DNA from: Deltaproteobacteria bacterium
GTDB taxonomy: Bacteria; Myxococcota_A; Polyangia; JAAYKL01
DNA length: 42,185 nucleotides
Direction: 5' to 3'
Assembly (NCBI GenBank): GCA_030591725.1
Contig: JAUVAN010000003.1
Span: 1-42,185 of the forward strand
Below the pieces are notes generated by a model that searched no databases, had not been told where the DNA came from, and saw nothing but the letters and a program-made list of their open reading frames with translations. Positions 26,105-33,618 of the stretch are shown here, piece by piece; the first letter of the stretch is position 1; every line of letters starts with the position of its first letter. The position numbers and the translations under genes were made by a program.

Positions 26105-29056
26105 ATGAGTCAAGAGATGGAAAAAATTTGCGCGCGTTGTGGAGTGCCAGTTCAGTCCGGTGAGGATCTCTGCAAGGTGTGTGCCGCGGACGCCAGGTCC
26201 CGAACCTCCACCATGCCCTGCATTGCCTGCGGGGCGGCAAATCTTTCGAACGCCGTCGTGTGCGAGGCATGTGGAGCTCCGTTCCAGTCCCCGGGATCAT
26301 TGGGCGGGCAAGAGTCGGAGGAATTCGGGCACCAGAGCATGGGGATCAAGGGGCGCCGAGCGGAGTTGCAGGTGATCGAGGATTGCTTTGATCTTTGTCT
26401 GGAAAAGGGCTTCGTCGGCGGTTGCATCGTGGTGGGCGAGAGCGGTATGGGCGTCAGCACGCTACTCAATTCCCTGTGCGAACGGCTCAGCGGGCGCATG
26501 TCCGAGAATCGCATTTTTCACGTTCATTGCAGAAAGGATCAAGATCTCTTCGGTCCCATCCGCGGGGTTATCCGCCAGAGGTTGCAGGCGGCCGAGGGAG
26601 CCGACCCGGTGGCATCGCGGTTGCGGTTGGCGACGATGGTGGGAGAGGTGCTGGGCGCCGAGTCGGCTACGCTGGTGACGGAGACTGCCCACCTGCTGGG
26701 TTATCTGGCCAACATGCCGTTCCCGAACAGCCCGGTCCTTCAGGCCCTCGAATCCGATCAGGAGCTCCTGTTCAAGCGCGTGACAGAGGCCATCGTTCGT
26801 TTCCTCCAGAATGACGCCGTGGACGGACCCATCGCCCTGGTGCTCGACGGAATACACAGGACCACGCCGGAGTCCCGAAGATTCCACATGGAGATCCTGA
26901 ACGCTCTTGGACCGGTGCCTGTGATGGTGGTGATCGGCGGCAAGCCCGAGATCTGGGACATGACCGACAATCCCTCCGTGGTTCGTGTGAGGCTCGAGCC
27001 TCTCGACGACGACATCATGACCGGTCTGTTCAGGGAGTTCATGCCACTTCTGGATGATCCGCCGCAGGAGCTACTCGAGGCGGTCATCAACCGATCCGCC
27101 GGAAACCCCGGTTCCATGAAGCAGCTCTGTGCGCTTCTTCGGGAGTCCGGTGTCGTGGACACCACCACCGAGCCGTGGACCTCCGACGTGAGCAAGCTGA
27201 GCATGGCCGATATGCCGGTCAGTCTGATCGACGCGCTCAAGGCGAGAATGGAGCGGCTTGACCCGAGGGATCGTGCGGTCCTCAGGTACGCTTCCGTCAT
27301 TGGCGACGTGTTCTGGGACGAGGGTGTGACCTCTCTCACCCGGCAGCGGGTCAAGATGAAGGATGGGACCAGCGCCGCCCAGATATGGGCCGACGATTCC
27401 GACGGACTCGCGCTTTCATCGTCGCTCAATCGTCTGGTGGAGCGACTGTTCATCGTCGAGTTGCCCGATCGGGATATTTTCGGATCGATCAAGTACGCGT
27501 TTGCAAAGTCCGGCATACGGGAAGAGATCCTGAAAGACATGAAAGATGACGAGCGCCGGGCCCTGCACATTCTCGCCGCTCAGTGGCTCTCACACGTTAC
27601 GGAGAAAAACGGTCACCTCTTTTCATGGGATGAGGCCGTTCAATGGGAAGCTGCGGGCGAAAACCAACTGGCAGCCCAAGCCTACGCGCGCGCCGCCGGA
27701 TATGCTCGCTCGCGCTATCTGAACCAGAAGGCCATCAGGCTCTATCAGAAGGTCCTCGACCTTGCCGATGATCGAGATCGAATTCTCATCCTGGACACCC
27801 TCCACGATATGGGATCGGTGCAAGAACTGCTCGGGCAATACGAGGCCGCCGAACTGTATTATACCGAGATGCTGCGACACGCATGGATTCTGGTTCATCG
27901 AGGCAAGGCGGGTGCGGCCCTCAACAAAATCGGTCGCCTCTATCGGTCCCGTGGCGACGCCGCTGCCGCTCGGGCGTTCCTGGACAGGGGCATGTCGCTC
28001 TTCAAGGCCGCTGGTGACGCCAAGGGCGTGGCCGCATGCCTCGGGGATCTCGGCGAGCTGGCGCGACGGCAGGGCTCTTACGACCGCGCCTTCAAGCTGG
28101 TCACCCAGGCGCTCGAACTTCAGCGCAAAATGAACAACAAGCTCTCCGTCGCCGTTTGCCTTCACAGCCTAGGGCATATCGAGGCGGGACGTGCGTCGTA
28201 TGCTCAGGCGGGACGGTACCTGGAAGAGGCGTTCAACCTGAGGCGTGAGCAGGGCGATAAGGGAGGTATGGCCCACACCCTGTCGGCTCTGGCGATCGTG
28301 CACTTCAGCCGGGGAGATCTCGACAGCGCCATCGCCAGATGGGAGGCGGCCTTGAACCTGGCGCAAGAGGTCGGAGACCGCAGGATGCTGGCCATCGTGC
28401 ACAACAATCTCGGTGAGGCCCTGCGGGATCAGGGAAAACTCCAGGAGTCCATGAATCAGTTCAAGTCGTGCGAGGTTGTAGTAACCACCCTGGACGACCG
28501 GATCCTTCACTCGGAGGTATCGCGGAACATTGGGTTTCTTTCCCACAAGATGGGAGAGCTTGAATCCGCCAGGCTGCAGCTCGACAGGTCATTGATGCTG
28601 GCCCGTGAGGTAGGGGCCAGGGAACTCGAGGGCCTGGCACTGCGTGCCTCCGGAGAGTTGGCCGCAGAGACCATGTGGGATACCTCCAATCCAGAGGCAC
28701 AGGACGAGGCCGTGAGTTATTTCGACAAGGCCCTGGTCATCTTGCGGTCTACGGGAAATGAGTACGAGGTGGCGCGAACGCTGCATGCCTACGGAAATCG
28801 TCTGCTCGAGAAGGGTGACATGAGCGGGGGCAAGGAACTGCTGGAGCAGGCCGAGGGTATCTTTCAGAAAATCCAGTCCAAGACGGGTGACAAGGTATCG
28901 CGTACCATCAAGGAGATCATCTCCCCGCCTGCAAAACAATCGGCCCAAAAGAAGAGCAAGCTGGCGGGGGTCAAGTCGATGTTGACCGGGAAGAAGGCGA
29001 ATCCCTCCGTGGCAATCCCGGATATGACCGAAGATCTGGAGAGCAACGACGACTAG
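26105..29056 (+). CDS. STAND/AAA-type predicted ATPase with N-terminal double zinc ribbon and C-terminal TPR array
   Basis: 'CARCGVPVQSGEDLCKVC' and 'CIACGAANLSNAVVCEACGAPF' zinc ribbons; Walker A 'GESGMGVST'; 'IALVLDGIH' Walker B; multiple TPR-like helices ('AACLGDLGELARRQGSYDRAFKLVTQALEL'). Confidence 0.88.
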   Translation: MSQEMEKICARCGVPVQSGEDLCKVCAADARSRTSTMPCIACGAANLSNAVVCEACGAPFQSPGSLGGQESEEFGHQSMGIKGRRAELQVIEDCFDLCLEKGFVGGCIVVGESGMGVSTLLNSLCERLSGRMSENRIFHVHCRKDQDLFGPIRGVIRQRLQAAEGADPVASRLRLATMVGEVLGAESATLVTETAHLLGYLANMPFPNSPVLQALESDQELLFKRVTEAIVRFLQNDAVDGPIALVLDGIHRTTPESRRFHMEILNALGPVPVMVVIGGKPEIWDMTDNPSVVRVRLEPLDDDIMTGLFREFMPLLDDPPQELLEAVINRSAGNPGSMKQLCALLRESGVVDTTTEPWTSDVSKLSMADMPVSLIDALKARMERLDPRDRAVLRYASVIGDVFWDEGVTSLTRQRVKMKDGTSAAQIWADDSDGLALSSSLNRLVERLFIVELPDRDIFGSIKYAFAKSGIREEILKDMKDDERRALHILAAQWLSHVTEKNGHLFSWDEAVQWEAAGENQLAAQAYARAAGYARSRYLNQKAIRLYQKVLDLADDRDRILILDTLHDMGSVQELLGQYEAAELYYTEMLRHAWILVHRGKAGAALNKIGRLYRSRGDAAAARAFLDRGMSLFKAAGDAKGVAACLGDLGELARRQGSYDRAFKLVTQALELQRKMNNKLSVAVCLHSLGHIEAGRASYAQAGRYLEEAFNLRREQGDKGGMAHTLSALAIVHFSRGDLDSAIARWEAALNLAQEVGDRRMLAIVHNNLGEALRDQGKLQESMNQFKSCEVVVTTLDDRILHSEVSRNIGFLSHKMGELESARLQLDRSLMLAREVGARELEGLALRASGELAAETMWDTSNPEAQDEAVSYFDKALVILRSTGNEYEVARTLHAYGNRLLEKGDMSGGKELLEQAEGIFQKIQSKTGDKVSRTIKEIISPPAKQSAQKKSKLAGVKSMLTGKKANPSVAIPDMTEDLESNDD

Positions 29057-29073
29057 CGGGAGAAAGAAGCAAT

Positions 29074-29397
29074 ATGGACAAGCAAGACAAGAAGGTATCG
29101 AAAGGAAAAGAGGGCAAGCCCGTTCGGTTGCAGATCAAGGCATCCGACGATGTAGCCAAGGGCGTCTATTCAAACATGGTGCTCGTTCACAACAACGAGT
29201 TGGAGTTTGTAATGGATTTCGTTTTCATGGAGCCTCAGCGTCCACAGGGACACGTGGTGTCCAGAATTGTCACCAACCCCAAGGCCGCCAAGAAGCTACT
29301 CAAGGGTCTCAACGAACTCGTCCGGCGCTACGAGGAGAGGTTCGGGGAGATAGAGATTCCCGAGACCCCCGCCGGTCCGCAGGGAAGCTACCATTAG
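29074..29397 (+). CDS. DUF3467 domain-containing protein
   Basis: 'KGVYSNMVLVHNNELEFVMDFVFMEPQRPQGHVVSRIVTNPKAAKKLLKGLNELVRRYEERFG'. Confidence 0.9.
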   Translation: MDKQDKKVSKGKEGKPVRLQIKASDDVAKGVYSNMVLVHNNELEFVMDFVFMEPQRPQGHVVSRIVTNPKAAKKLLKGLNELVRRYEERFGEIEIPETPAGPQGSYH

Positions 29398-29455
29398 GTT
29401 CGGTTATCAGCTACGATTCGAGAGTAAACGATATCAACAGCGGGAATGATCTCTC

Positions 29456-29836
29456 ATGGCCAACGAACGACGAAGGTATCCGAGGTACGAAATCATTGCC
29501 CAGGTGACTATCAGAAGCGGGGGCGAGAACTACCTGATGGACGTCGGAAACATCAGCTGTTCCGGGGTGCTCATCTCTACGGACAACCTGGACAGCATTT
29601 CTTTTTTATATGAAGGCCAGAATCTGGAGATGGACCTGTTCACCACGGAGCATCTTGAAAACATCAAGGTGAAAGGCCGGGTTGTCCGTTTTGAATATGG
29701 CCAGGACGGCGCGAAGAAAAGTTTTGGTGTGGAGTTCGATAAGGCGACTGCGAAAGGCAACGTTGCGCTTCTTCGCCTGGTGAATCAAGCAGCCGAGTCG
29801 ATACATCCCCCACCGCTGCCCGGCAGCGGGCTTTAG
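29456..29836 (+). CDS. PilZ domain protein
   Basis: 'RRRYPRYEIIAQVTIRSGG...DVGNISCSGVLISTD...GRVVRFEYGQDGAKKSFGVEF' matches the PilZ pattern RxxxR...D.S..G. Confidence 0.85.
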   Translation: MANERRRYPRYEIIAQVTIRSGGENYLMDVGNISCSGVLISTDNLDSISFLYEGQNLEMDLFTTEHLENIKVKGRVVRFEYGQDGAKKSFGVEFDKATAKGNVALLRLVNQAAESIHPPPLPGSGL

Positions 29837-29867
29837 GAGCGCGCCCGACCAGGATTGGGAGACAGTC

Positions 29868-30407
29868 ATGATATTCAGATTAACGATACTTGCCATGTTA
29901 TTGCCGGCGGTGGTCGGCTGTGAGAATGACCTGCACGCGGCCCTCGACCAGGTTCGCGCCGCAGCGCCCAATGTCTGCAAGGACTATTGCGAGGACAAGC
30001 TGGCTTGCGAGTTCCCGGCCGCGCAAGGCGACGAGGAAGACATGGCGTTTGCCGCAGCCATTCGGCGGTGCACAATAAACTGCGCGTGGTACATGGACGA
30101 TGGCGCTTATGTTGTCGAGGTGGGCGATCCGACGGAGAAAAAGGCCTACGAAGATCACGTGACGGGCTCCATGCTCCGGGACATGCTCAAGTGTTCATTC
30201 TACGAGGGGGTTTTCCTTTGCACCGAGCAGGAAAATGGTGAAGATCTTCTCATGATCAATCCCCTCGTACAGTCCATGTGCATCGACGCGGACAACTGTC
30301 TCTCCCTGCTGGGAATCGACCAGGAGATGGAGTGGATGCCCTTCACCGATGGTGGAGGAGAATGCATCACTTCGGGGGATCAGATCATCGAATCGATGTT
30401 CTACTGA
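29868..30407 (+). CDS. Cys-rich putative lipoprotein
   Basis: 'MIFRLTILAMLLPAVVGCEN' lipobox-like; about 11 Cys (CKDYCEDKLACEF, CTINC, KCSFYEG, LCTEQ, MCIDADNC, ECIT). Confidence 0.65.
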   Translation: MIFRLTILAMLLPAVVGCENDLHAALDQVRAAAPNVCKDYCEDKLACEFPAAQGDEEDMAFAAAIRRCTINCAWYMDDGAYVVEVGDPTEKKAYEDHVTGSMLRDMLKCSFYEGVFLCTEQENGEDLLMINPLVQSMCIDADNCLSLLGIDQEMEWMPFTDGGGECITSGDQIIESMFY

Positions 30408-30416
30408 CGGGTTTGA

Positions 30417-31319
30417 TCAAACCTGCGATTTGAAGGGCTGCAAGACGAGCCAGGCTTTCATCTGTTCGCGGTAGATTTCCACCGGGACTTTTTCGATCTT
30501 TTCTACGAGCCCCAAATATCTCTTCTTGAGTTTTTCCGCTGTCTTTTTGAGTCTCTTGCAGGTTTTTCCCTTGCAGCTTGTCAATTTGATATCCTCAATG
30601 AGTCCGTCTCTCGTGGCGGTCTCCCAGCTCAGATCGATAGATCTACCCTGAGGGTGGATGGGTTTGCATTTCACTGCAAAGCCAAGGACATTGACCTCCA
30701 GCATGCAGCGGAACTTGTGGATCTCGTTGATCTCCTTGAGCATGGCGCTCAGGGATTCCACGGGTTCGAGCACGGCCGCAATCTCTTCGGATTTTGAGGC
30801 GACTTGCTCCCATGTCTTTGCCCGCTGCGCCACGACTTCAGGGTCCGCCCCCACCTTGAACGAGCCGATCACATCCATGGCCACCACGCAAGCCGCGCCC
30901 CTGGGATCGGACTCTATTCGTTCTTTCACCCAGTCGACCAGCGCGCCGCCGTCGGTCGACGCCCTCTCGACCATCGGTCCGAGAAGATCGGGTGGTACGC
31001 ATCGCCATTTGGAGAAGACATCCATCAGGGAGAGATCGCACTTCTCCTGAAATTCCTGCTCGTCGAGAACTCGAATAGCCTCGATCCGTGGCCAGACGTC
31101 GCCGGGTGTGTCGATGGGTCTCTTGCAGACGTGAATCGTCACGGGGCTCGATTCATCTTCTGTTGGGTCGCCGCTCGATTTGTCCGAGGAGGAGGTCTCC
31201 GTCGCTCCGGAGACGCCGTCCGGGCGTTGCGGCCTCGCGCCCGATTTCGATCCACCGCAATTTGTAGTTACCAGGGCAAAAGCCGCAAGTAGCAACGCGT
31301 AAAACCAGGTTCTTCCCAT
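30417..31319 (-). CDS. Hypothetical putative lipoprotein
   Basis: 'MGRTWFYALLLAAFALVTTNCGGSKSG' lipobox; coding frame continuous. ORF opens at 31373 but ATG at 31319 begins the signal peptide. Confidence 0.7.
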   Translation of the reverse strand: MGRTWFYALLLAAFALVTTNCGGSKSGARPQRPDGVSGATETSSSDKSSGDPTEDESSPVTIHVCKRPIDTPGDVWPRIEAIRVLDEQEFQEKCDLSLMDVFSKWRCVPPDLLGPMVERASTDGGALVDWVKERIESDPRGAACVVAMDVIGSFKVGADPEVVAQRAKTWEQVASKSEEIAAVLEPVESLSAMLKEINEIHKFRCMLEVNVLGFAVKCKPIHPQGRSIDLSWETATRDGLIEDIKLTSCKGKTCKRLKKTAEKLKKRYLGLVEKIEKVPVEIYREQMKAWLVLQPFKSQV

Positions 31320-31346
31320 CTTTCCTACCTCCGTTGTCTTTTCCCT

Positions 31347-31380
31347 GGGGGATTCTACCCGTAGCGTCGCCAAAGAAAAA
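31347..31380 (-). repeat. Partial third copy of the tRNA-Arg tail repeat
   Basis: 'GGGGATTCTACCCGTAGCGTCGCCAAAGAAAAA' matches GATTCGACCCGTAGCGTCGGC of the full copies. Confidence 0.65.
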
Positions 31381-31408
31381 GGGCACCTACGAAAAAACGT
31401 AAGTGCCC
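31376..31408 (-). terminator. Rho-independent terminator-like hairpin 3
   Basis: Minus strand GGGCACTTACG TTTTTT CGTAGGTGCCC followed by TTTTTC. Confidence 0.7.
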
Positions 31409-31419
31409 CAAATTATTCT

Positions 31420-31503
31420 GCGCGCCCGGAGAGATTCGACCCGTAGCGTCGGCGGAGTCAAAAGAGCAGTCAATGGGCTGAATCGCAGATGAGAAGAAAA
31501 AAG
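31420..31503 (-). repeat. tRNA-Arg tail repeat, copy 1 (degenerate tRNA 3' end plus conserved spacer)
   Basis: GCGCGCCCGGAGAGATTCGA-CCCGTAGCGTCGGCGGAGTC...CAGTCAATGGGCTGAATCGCAG...AGAAGAAAAAAGG; the first 20 nt are identical to the 3' end of the tRNA-Arg gene complement. Confidence 0.85.
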
Positions 31504-31529
31504 GGCCTTCCGATGATATTCGGAAGGCC
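31497..31529 (-). terminator. Rho-independent terminator-like hairpin 2
   Basis: Minus strand GGCCTTCCGAATATCATCGGAAGGCC followed by CTTTTTT. Confidence 0.8.
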
Positions 31530-31536
31530 TCAACAA

Positions 31537-31619
31537 GCGCGGCCGGAGCGATTCGACCCGTAGCGTCGGCGGAGTCTACAGAACAGTCAATGGGCTGAAT
31601 CGCAGGTAAGAAGAAAAAA
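31537..31619 (-). repeat. tRNA-Arg tail repeat, copy 2
   Basis: GCGCGGCCGGAGCGATTCGACCCGTAGCGTCGGCGGAGTCTACAGAACAGTCAATGGGCTGAATCGCAGGTAAGAAGAAAAAAG, near-identical to copy 1. Confidence 0.85.
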
Positions 31620-31645
31620 GGCCCCGCCGATAAATCGACGGGGCC
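31614..31645 (-). terminator. Rho-independent terminator downstream of tRNA-Arg
   Basis: Minus strand GGCCCCGTCGATTTATCGGCGGGGCC followed by TTTTTT. Confidence 0.85.
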
Positions 31646-31652
31646 TTTACAG

Positions 31653-31726
31653 CGCGCCCGGAGAGATTCGAACCCCCGACCCTCGGTTCCGTAGACCGAT
31701 GCTCTATCCAGCTGAGCTACGAGCGC
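31653..31726 (-). tRNA. tRNA-Arg (anticodon ACG)
   Basis: Minus strand GCGCTCG TA GCTC AGCTGGATA GAGC A TCGGT CTACGGA ACCGA GGGTC GGGGGTTCGAATCTCTC CGGGCGC G; complete cloverleaf by hand. Confidence 0.97.
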
Positions 31727-31758
31727 GGTTCTTACAAGTCCAAGTTTTCAAAAACCAG

Positions 31759-31844
31759 CGGAGAGGGAGGGATTCGAACCCTCGATACCTTGCGGTATAC
31801 ACGCTTAGCAGGCGCGCGCCTTCGACCGACTCGGCCACCTCCCC
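31759..31844 (-). tRNA. tRNA-Ser (anticodon GCT)
   Basis: Acceptor GGGGAGG/CCTCTCC, anticodon loop CTGCTAA, long variable arm, T-loop GGTTCGAATCC. Confidence 0.96.
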
Positions 31845-31872
31845 AGCGAAACAATCAAGTCGCCAAAGTTGG

Positions 31873-31957
31873 CGGAGGAGCAGGGATTCGAACCCCGGGA
31901 GCCTTGCGACTCAACGGTTTTCAAGACCGCCGCCTTCGACCACTCGGCCACTCCTCC
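31873..31957 (-). tRNA. tRNA-Ser (anticodon TGA)
   Basis: Acceptor GGAGGAG/CTCCTCC, anticodon loop CTTGAAA, long variable arm, T-loop GGTTCGAATCC. Confidence 0.96.
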
Positions 31958-32140
31958 AATTGCAAAAGATCAGACCCTCAATAAAAAGTCAGGGAGAGGT
32001 GTATAAAATCACAGTGGGTGGTTGTCAAGGTTGGGGAAGACCCCGCGCTCGCATATGCAATTCGTCTTTCTGGCTGTGGTAACGTACTAATTGCTATACA
32101 ATGAAAATCTTGATGCTTCATGCGTGGGAGTTGTAAGAAA

Positions 32141-32665
32141 ATGAAAACCAGAATGAAAATAACGACCTGGCTGGGCGCATTGATCATGTTGTTCGGATGT
32201 GGTGACGAGTTACCGGTCATTATCAACATTGCCGACGCCTCTGCAGACGCTGATATCGATGGCGACACGGATGGTGATACCGATGGCGACACGGATGGTG
32301 ATTCCGACGGTGACGGCGATTCGGATAACGACGCGGACGGTGATTCCGACGGTGACATGGATGGAGATTCCGACGGCGACAACGATGTTGATTCGGATAG
32401 CGACGTGGACGCTGACGCGGACAGTGATTCCGACAGCGATGCGGATACGGACGACGGGTATTCCTGCTCCGAGGCGCTTACGTGCATGGTCGGCGGCGAC
32501 AGTCTCTGGGACTGTCTGGCCGGCACCAGCAGCTCATCTTACGGCATCATGTGGGATCTGGGCCAGTGCCTGCTGATGTCCGGCTGCATGTCTGGTGATG
32601 ATCTCATGGGCTGCGCCATGTCCAATTGTTCGTCGGAGACAATGGCCTGCCTGGCCGATTCCTGA
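32141..32665 (+). CDS. Putative lipoprotein with Asp-rich ([11 protein letters not shown]) repeats and Cys-rich C-terminus
   Basis: '[23 protein letters not shown]' lipobox; about 75 aa of DGD/DSD repeats; C-terminal CxxxxxC pattern. ATG at 32141. Confidence 0.8.
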   Translation: MKTRMKITTWLGALIMLFGCGDELPVIINIADASADADIDGDTDGDTDGDTDGDSDGDGDSDNDADGDSDGDMDGDSDGDNDVDSDSDVDADADSDSDSDADTDDGYSCSEALTCMVGGDSLWDCLAGTSSSSYGIMWDLGQCLLMSGCMSGDDLMGCAMSNCSSETMACLADS

Positions 32666-32667
32666 TC

Positions 32668-33609
32668 TTGGATTTCACCTCTCACAAGAAACTGTTGGAA
32701 GAGACAACCGGTCTGACTCTGGAAAAAGGCGTACCGTTACGTGGGTTCACCTCTTTTGGGATCGGTGGGCCGGCGGCGCTTTTTGCCGTGGTGGATTCTC
32801 CATACACGATGGGGAAACTGATCTCGACGGCGACGGACTGCGGTGTGGAGATTCTCATCCTCGGCGGTGGAACCAACCTGCTTGTGAGTGACGACGGCTT
32901 CGATGGTATCGCGGTTCATGCGTGTATTTTGGGAGTGGATCTGAGCGTGGATGGTGATCGAGTAACGGTCGGCGCCGGCGTTCCGGTGGCCGGACTGGTG
33001 GAGGATCTGATCGCAAGGGGAATCGGTGGGTTGGAGTTTGCCGCCGGGCTACCCGGTACGGTCGGGGGCGCCGTTGCAGGCAACGCCGGATGCTTTGGTG
33101 GAACGTTTGGGGAGAGGCTCGTGGGGGCGACTGTTGTGACCGGCAGGGGAGAGGTCGTGGAGGTGGATGATCCATCCTGGTTCGGGTTCGAGTATCGCAG
33201 GTCGAGTGTGTCTGTCCGACAGGCGGTGGTTACAAGCGCGACCTTCGCCGTGCGTCCGGATGATCGGTCCAGATTGCGTCGCGAGGCAGACGAGTACCTG
33301 CGCACCAGATGCGATCGACACCCCTCAAGAGAAATATTGACCGCCGGTTCCTACTTCAAGAACCTTGAACCGTCAGAGCCGGGGGGGCGTCGCACGGCCG
33401 CCGGAGCGCTGCTGGATCAGGTTGGCGCTCGGGAGATGTCCGTTGGGGATGCGGCGGTCTTCGAAAGACACGCAAACATCGTGATCAACCGCAAGAACGC
33501 CACCGCTGAAAATGTGCTCGAGCTTGCTGGACGAATGGCGGCGAGGGTGAAGAAGAAATTTGATGTCGAACTGGAGCCCGAGGTGCGTTTTGTTGGAAGA
33601 AGGGGCTAG
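32668..33609 (+). CDS. murB: UDP-N-acetylenolpyruvoylglucosamine reductase
   Basis: 'LRGFTSFGIGGPAALF', 'ILGGGTNLLVSDDGF', 'GLEFAAGLPGTVGGAVAGNAGCFGG', 'SAGSYFKN'-like 'TAGSYFKNLEP'. TTG at 32668 is a likely start. Confidence 0.95.
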   Translation: MDFTSHKKLLEETTGLTLEKGVPLRGFTSFGIGGPAALFAVVDSPYTMGKLISTATDCGVEILILGGGTNLLVSDDGFDGIAVHACILGVDLSVDGDRVTVGAGVPVAGLVEDLIARGIGGLEFAAGLPGTVGGAVAGNAGCFGGTFGERLVGATVVTGRGEVVEVDDPSWFGFEYRRSSVSVRQAVVTSATFAVRPDDRSRLRREADEYLRTRCDRHPSREILTAGSYFKNLEPSEPGGRRTAAGALLDQVGAREMSVGDAAVFERHANIVINRKNATAENVLELAGRMAARVKKKFDVELEPEVRFVGRRG

Positions 33610-33618
33610 GGACGGGGT

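Noticed and set aside
31347-31650. Possible CRISPR-like array because of regularly spaced repeats
   Set aside because: Only two full copies with variable hairpins as 'spacers', no cas genes, and repeats derive from the tRNA-Arg 3' end plus terminators.
31420-31660. Integrative element att sites (tRNA 3' end duplications usually mark integration)
   Set aside because: No integrase gene is visible, copies are only ~115 nt apart and tandem in the same orientation, with terminators between them. A tail-repeat array explains them better.
31699-32082. 127-aa plus-strand ORF containing '[26 protein letters not shown]...[25 protein letters not shown]'
   Set aside because: It is the antisense translation of the tRNA-Ser/tRNA-Arg genes, a well-known spurious ORF signature (RDSNP).
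31978-32526. Minus-strand ORF with Ser-rich '[13 protein letters not shown]' repeats resembling an adhesin
   Set aside because: Mirror translation of the Asp-repeat tract on the plus strand. It has no signal peptide and runs antisense to a convincing lipoprotein.
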